Shown here one piece after another: positions 4,844-7,354 of a DNA stretch of 7,354 nucleotides (its first letter is position 1; each line of letters opens with the position of its first letter). Source of the stretch: Thermoproteota archaeon. Its GTDB lineage: Archaea > Korarchaeota > Korarchaeia > Korarchaeales > Korarchaeaceae. Below the pieces are notes generated by a model. That model was not told where the DNA came from and searched no databases. It saw only the letters and a program-made list of their open reading frames with translations. The stretch spans positions 1-7,354 of the forward strand of contig QMVZ01000083.1 of the NCBI GenBank assembly GCA_003661365.1, written 5' to 3'. Position numbers and translations under genes: made by a program.

Positions 4844-6811
4844 TTAGTAGAAGAGTTCGGCCAATTTCTTTCCTAAAATGAGAGCTGTGGATAGCGTTAA
4901 GGAGAGAACGAATAGCGAACTACTCACCAGTACTAAATAAGATATGTCCAGAAGATCTCCAAGTGAGAGAAGAGAGACGCTTGCTAGTACCGGTAACCAG
5001 ATTATTTTCTGCCAAAATGATTTATTTAGAAAATTCCTGCGCCTCAAAGCCAGAATAATTACCATCACGCAAGGTGCCACATAGATCATACCTATTAATG
5101 AGCTGGCCACAGTTCCAGCGAATATAATTCCTATCTCCGCGCTAATTGGCGAAAGCAATTCATAAGCCAGAAATGAGAGGTCGAGAATACCCAGCAGAGG
5201 ATATAATAGGAGTCTCGTTAAAGTTCGGACAAACGCATGTCTTGATATGAATTTCGCAACCGGAGTGCTCCAAGCGTAGTAAAACGTATTGAAAGCATGC
5301 ATAAATTCCCTTCCTGCAAAGGTTTTCATCACTAAATCGTCTCTGAAATGTCTAAGTTTCTGAACCTGAGTGGATAGTTCAGATCCGAAGGCTGCTGTGG
5401 CTATTATGCACCTTTTCTCCTTCTCTATCGTTAGAACAACGCTAGTTGTTCTTGTGATTCCACCACCTGTTCCGATTATTAGTAGTGAGAAGTTCCCCGT
5501 AGTCTTACCCGCAATTATATTGAGAGAAGCAACCCCGTTTGGTGTAACGGATTGCGGAGAGAGCGAAAAAGATGCATCTCCTGGGAGCCCTTGAACGCTC
5601 AGACTAACAGGTTCGGGAGTGCCTGCTAGTAGGATTACGTTTATGACTATAGAAGCAGACGTCTCAGGTGAAATACTAAGCTTAGATGGGAATGCTGAAA
5701 TAGAGAAATCAAAGGGTTCAGGTGAAGGCGTTGGAGTTGGTGTTGGGGTTGGAGTTGGGGTTGGAGTCGGAGTTTGAATAGGAAGTTCTGTGATTTCCAT
5801 GATAAAGGGGTTCGAGTACTTTTTCACTCCTCCGCCAATCCCGACAACATGCAGGGTATAGTTTCCTGTGGGAGTTTTATTGCTTGTCCTAATTGTTAAC
5901 GTCGCAGTAAAGTCAGGAGGTACATTACTAACGCTGGAAACTATGGAACATCCAGAAGGAAGGCCTGCGACCATCAACGAGACAGGTGATTTGAAATCTC
6001 CTAGCGCAGTTACGTTCACTTCGTAGGTAGCGTAACCTCCCTGCGTTGTATTTCTGTAGGCTGGTTTTACTGAGATATTGAAGCCAAATGCCTCGATCAC
6101 CTCTAACGTTATAGTTCCGTAGTGGGTTCTTCCTCCTCCAGATCCCACTATAGTTATAGTGTAGGTTCCTAGGGGAGTCGAGCTAGATGTCATAATGGCC
6201 AGGGTAGAAGTGAAGGGTGGAGTCAGTGATTCGATAGAGAAGGTATAACTCGCTCCGGGAGGAAGTCCAGTCGCATTTAGGTTTACTGTGCTGGTGAAAC
6301 CCTTGGTTGCTCGAACAACAACGCAAAATGCGATTGAATCTCCCTTCTGAACGGATCCTTGCTTAGGATTAACGGATATCGAGAAGTCCGGGATCATTAC
6401 GTGGAGTACAACTTCAGCCTCGGTCTTAGGACTCCTTCCAGCTCCTCTTGCAGTTATAAGGAGGGTATAGTTCCCAGGAGGCGTGTAAGAACTTGTATTA
6501 ATCCTCAATTTAGCGGTAAATGGGGCTGTACCTTCATCAGGGGTAAAGGATAACTCTACCCCGGGAGGAGTGAAGTCGGTCCACTCGTAAGAGAGCGATA
6601 CGGTCCCTGTGTAAGTTCCATCCACATCTACACTGTATGTGCAAATGCCTCCTGGATAGGTCTCGTTCTTAGGAGGGTCAACCCTAACCGATAATGTTCC
6701 ATCCGTAAGAAGGAATGAAGCTTCATCAGCCTCTGGATTAAAGGAGGAAAGAGGTATTGGCGCTATGAAAATCAAAAAGAGAATTAGATAAGTTAGTAAA
6801 ACCCTCCTCAT
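4844..6811 (-). CDS. Secreted Ig-like repeat surface protein with CFI-box-type motif and hydrophobic C terminus
   Basis: This 655-residue protein probably sits on the cell surface. Residues 1-23 are a signal peptide (MRRVLLTYLILFLIFIAPIP). Four similar beta-sandwich repeats follow at about 40-138, 142-238, 243-341 and 367-463. The later three share a pattern of FxISxxP, VSLxxxGLPxG, PPFTxTLxI, TPxGxYTxxxxGxGGG; the first is more divergent. A Pro-Thr linker (347-362) precedes repeat four. Next comes CIIATAAFGSELSTQVQKLR (468-487) with HFRDDLV and a YYAWSTP stretch, matching the CFI-box C-terminal domain of bacterial and archaeal surface proteins (usual form CFIATAAYG; here Ile for Phe). The end has about three hydrophobic segments (560-588, 602-618, 622-647), likely the membrane anchor. 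About ten N-X-S/T sequons (for example NET 49, NTS 105, NYT 114, NAT 179, NKT 311) suit archaeal N-glycosylation. A BRE/TATA pair 29 bases upstream and no Shine-Dalgarno site support a leaderless start at 6811. Ligand and role are unknown; adhesion or scaffolding is a guess. Confidence 0.88.
   Translation of the reverse strand: MRRVLLTYLILFLIFIAPIPLSSFNPEADEASFLLTDGTLSVRVDPPKNETYPGGICTYSVDVDGTYTGTVSLSYEWTDFTPPGVELSFTPDEGTAPFTAKLRINTSSYTPPGNYTLLITARGAGRSPKTEAEVVLHVMIPDFSISVNPKQGSVQKGDSIAFCVVVRATKGFTSTVNLNATGLPPGASYTFSIESLTPPFTSTLAIMTSSSTPLGTYTITIVGSGGGRTHYGTITLEVIEAFGFNISVKPAYRNTTQGGYATYEVNVTALGDFKSPVSLMVAGLPSGCSIVSSVSNVPPDFTATLTIRTSNKTPTGNYTLHVVGIGGGVKKYSNPFIMEITELPIQTPTPTPTPTPTPTPTPSPEPFDFSISAFPSKLSISPETSASIVINVILLAGTPEPVSLSVQGLPGDASFSLSPQSVTPNGVASLNIIAGKTTGNFSLLIIGTGGGITRTTSVVLTIEKEKRCIIATAAFGSELSTQVQKLRHFRDDLVMKTFAGREFMHAFNTFYYAWSTPVAKFISRHAFVRTLTRLLLYPLLGILDLSFLAYELLSPISAEIGIIFAGTVASSLIGMIYVAPCVMVIILALRRRNFLNKSFWQKIIWLPVLASVSLLSLGDLLDISYLVLVSSSLFVLSLTLSTALILGKKLAELFY
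5726..5773 (-). repeat. Hexanucleotide repeat encoding a (Thr-Pro)8 linker
   Basis: Eight Thr-Pro codon pairs (residues 347-362) read as near-identical ACT/ACC-CCA hexamers on the - strand (GGTTGGAGTTGG-type on the +). This is an extended spacer lifting or separating the fourth Ig-like repeat and the membrane-proximal part from the first three repeats. Such tracts vary in copy number by slippage, and threonines may be O-glycosylated (inference). Confidence 0.85.
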
Positions 6812-6835
6812 TATTTCTTGATCTTTTTCAACCTA

Positions 6836-6852
6836 GTATTTAACAGTTTTCC
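6836..6852 (-). promoter_or_regulatory. Archaeal BRE/TATA promoter of the surface-protein gene, leaderless
   Basis: On the - strand, GGAAAACT (6852-6845, BRE-like purine-rich) is followed directly by GTTAAATAC (6844-6836, TATA-box-like). The TATA centre is about 29 bases before the ATG at 6811. Archaeal transcription starts about 26-27 bases after the TATA centre, so the transcript would begin within a few bases of the start codon. The absence of a Shine-Dalgarno site before the ATG agrees with this. Confidence 0.6.
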
Positions 6853-6869
6853 GGCAAAATAATTCTATA

Positions 6870-6885
6870 AGACATTTAGATGTCT
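6870..6885. repeat. Perfect 6-bp inverted repeat upstream of the surface-protein promoter
   Basis: AGACAT-TTAG-ATGTCT, about 20 bases upstream of the BRE of the - strand gene. The position, just outside the core promoter, is where archaeal activators often bind. It could also be chance; no regulator can be named. Confidence 0.4.
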
Positions 6886-6904
6886 ATCTATGGCTTAGAC
6901 GTCC
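6876..6904. repeat. Pair of 10-bp direct repeats, TTAGAYGTCY
   Basis: TTAGATGTCT (6876-6885) and TTAGACGTCC (6895-6904) match at 8 of 10 positions, with starts 19 bases apart, close to two helix turns. The first copy is the right part of the inverted repeat. The arrangement could hold two dimers of a regulator on one face of the DNA; this is weak evidence. Confidence 0.3.
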
Positions 6905-7114
6905 TAAAAACAAAATTTGGTTGCTTAAGGGACGTTTATAGTGAAATGCACTCTGTTCGGTTGAAATAAGGCAAGAACTAGATGTTGTCCTTGTTTTTAG
7001 AAGACCGATGAAAATAATCCCCCTCATTTTAGATGCTACATCAGTGAATTCTGAAGCGAAAAGTTGAATTAGATCAGTCCTACTCTTGTAAGCATCCAAC
7101 AACAAAATGGTGTA

Positions 7115-7354
7115 GTGCTGTTGTGGGCATTTCTATCTGCCATTGCCACCGGAGTTATATGGGGAATCACCCCAGCACTTTATTCAGAGGCTACACGTCG
7201 TAATGGTCCTATCTGCGCAAATGCTTGGAAGAGTTGGGGTGCCTTAACGATCAGTTGGCTCATCATAACTGTGCTTGATCTCTTCGAGGTCCCAAGTCCA
7301 AAAACTTTCACCTATATAGCTTTAAACAGTCTCCTTGGAGCTGTAGCAGGGGAC
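7115..7354 (+). CDS. EamA/DMT-family membrane transporter, 5' part (3' end outside window)
   Basis: This is the beginning of a drug/metabolite transporter superfamily protein, an integral membrane carrier. From 7115 the frame reads MLLWAFLSAIATGVIWGITP, then ALYSEATRRNGPICANAWKS, then a second helix (WGALTISWLIITVLDLF), a short polar loop (EVPSPKTFTY) and the start of a third helix (NSLLGAVAGD). The first-helix pattern (WAFLSAIATGVIWGITP) followed by a short loop with GP..ANAW is typical of EamA domains, and the usual protein has two such domains and about ten helices. The start is uncertain: GTG at 7115 or TTG at 7121. GGTG at 7109-7112 is 8 bases before the TTG and only 2 before the GTG, which favours 7121. 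The frame is open back to 7073 without an ATG. Substrate cannot be predicted. It is divergent from the surface-protein gene. Confidence 0.75.
   Translation, partial: MLLWAFLSAIATGVIWGITPALYSEATRRNGPICANAWKSWGALTISWLIITVLDLFEVPSPKTFTYIALNSLLGAVAGD

Larger units (their letters stand above)
6812..7114. other. Divergent intergenic region, about 300 bases, no convincing gene
   Basis: This lies between the starts of the surface-protein gene (left, - strand) and the transporter gene (right, + strand). It holds the leaderless promoter of the former, an inverted repeat and a pair of direct repeats near 6870-6904. Short open stretches exist on both strands: on the +, 6880-6969 (MSIYGLDVLKTKFGCLRD...) and 6945-7067 (...ELDVVLVFRRPMKIIPLILD...), which would fuse if one base were restored near 6957; on the -, 7105-6884 from a TTG. 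None has a ribosome-binding site or recognisable motif. It may contain a decayed small gene or only regulatory DNA. Confidence 0.5.

Noticed and set aside
5370..5594. 74-codon + strand frame inside the surface-protein gene
   Set aside because: Opposite-strand shadow of an intact 655-codon gene.
5726..5773. Repeat tract considered as a CRISPR or regulatory repeat
   Set aside because: Units are 6 bases, contiguous and in frame as Thr-Pro codons; no spacers.
6359..6553. 64-codon + strand frame inside the surface-protein gene
   Set aside because: Opposite-strand shadow with no start signal.
6884..7105. 73-codon - strand frame starting at TTG in the spacer
   Set aside because: No ribosome-binding site, no recognisable motif, and the second half is low-complexity and unlike a folded protein; kept only as a remark in the spacer entry.

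Overview
The window looks like a piece of an archaeal genome, probably from a thermophile. The evidence is a BRE/TATA-type promoter about 29 bases before a start codon that has no Shine-Dalgarno site, ribosome-binding sites of the GGTGAT/AAGGAGG kind, heavy use of AGA/AGG for arginine, moderately low GC, and many N-glycosylation sequons in a secreted surface protein. This is inference; there is no rRNA or other taxonomic marker in the window.

Left half (1-4051, + strand): most of a Dpp/Opp-type peptide (or oligosaccharide) ABC importer operon. The order is the 3' end of a DppB-like permease, a DppC-like permease with an unusual extra polytopic membrane domain of about 240 residues at its N terminus, a complete DppD-like ATPase, and a DppF-like ATPase. 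Genes are spaced 10 bases apart or overlap by 4 bases (ATGA), so they are almost certainly one transcript. The substrate-binding protein is not in the window and presumably lies upstream. Three reading-frame breaks are clear here, one in dppC and two in dppF. Homology continues across each break with no other damage, which points to single-base sequence errors or very recent inactivation.

Right half (4058-6811, - strand): two genes converging on the ABC operon. Transcribed first is a 655-residue secreted, probably glycosylated surface protein with four Ig-like beta-sandwich repeats, a Pro-Thr linker, a CFI-box-type Cys motif (CIIATAAFG) and a hydrophobic multi-segment C terminus. It is followed after 75 bases by an unrecognised soluble protein of about 236 residues, whose start region looks frame-disrupted: the good ribosome-binding site serves an ATG in a different frame. 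A 7-bp-stem hairpin sits in the 6-base convergent junction region.

Right end (6812-7354): an intergenic region of about 300 bases with the leaderless promoter of the surface-protein gene, a perfect 6-bp inverted repeat and a related 10-bp direct repeat, then the 5' end of an EamA/DMT-family membrane transporter on the + strand that runs off the window.

I see no CRISPR array, mobile element, tRNA or rRNA, and no convincing new multigene system. The most distinctive items are the DppC N-terminal membrane extension, the surface-protein architecture with its uncharacterised partner gene, and the cluster of frame breaks.
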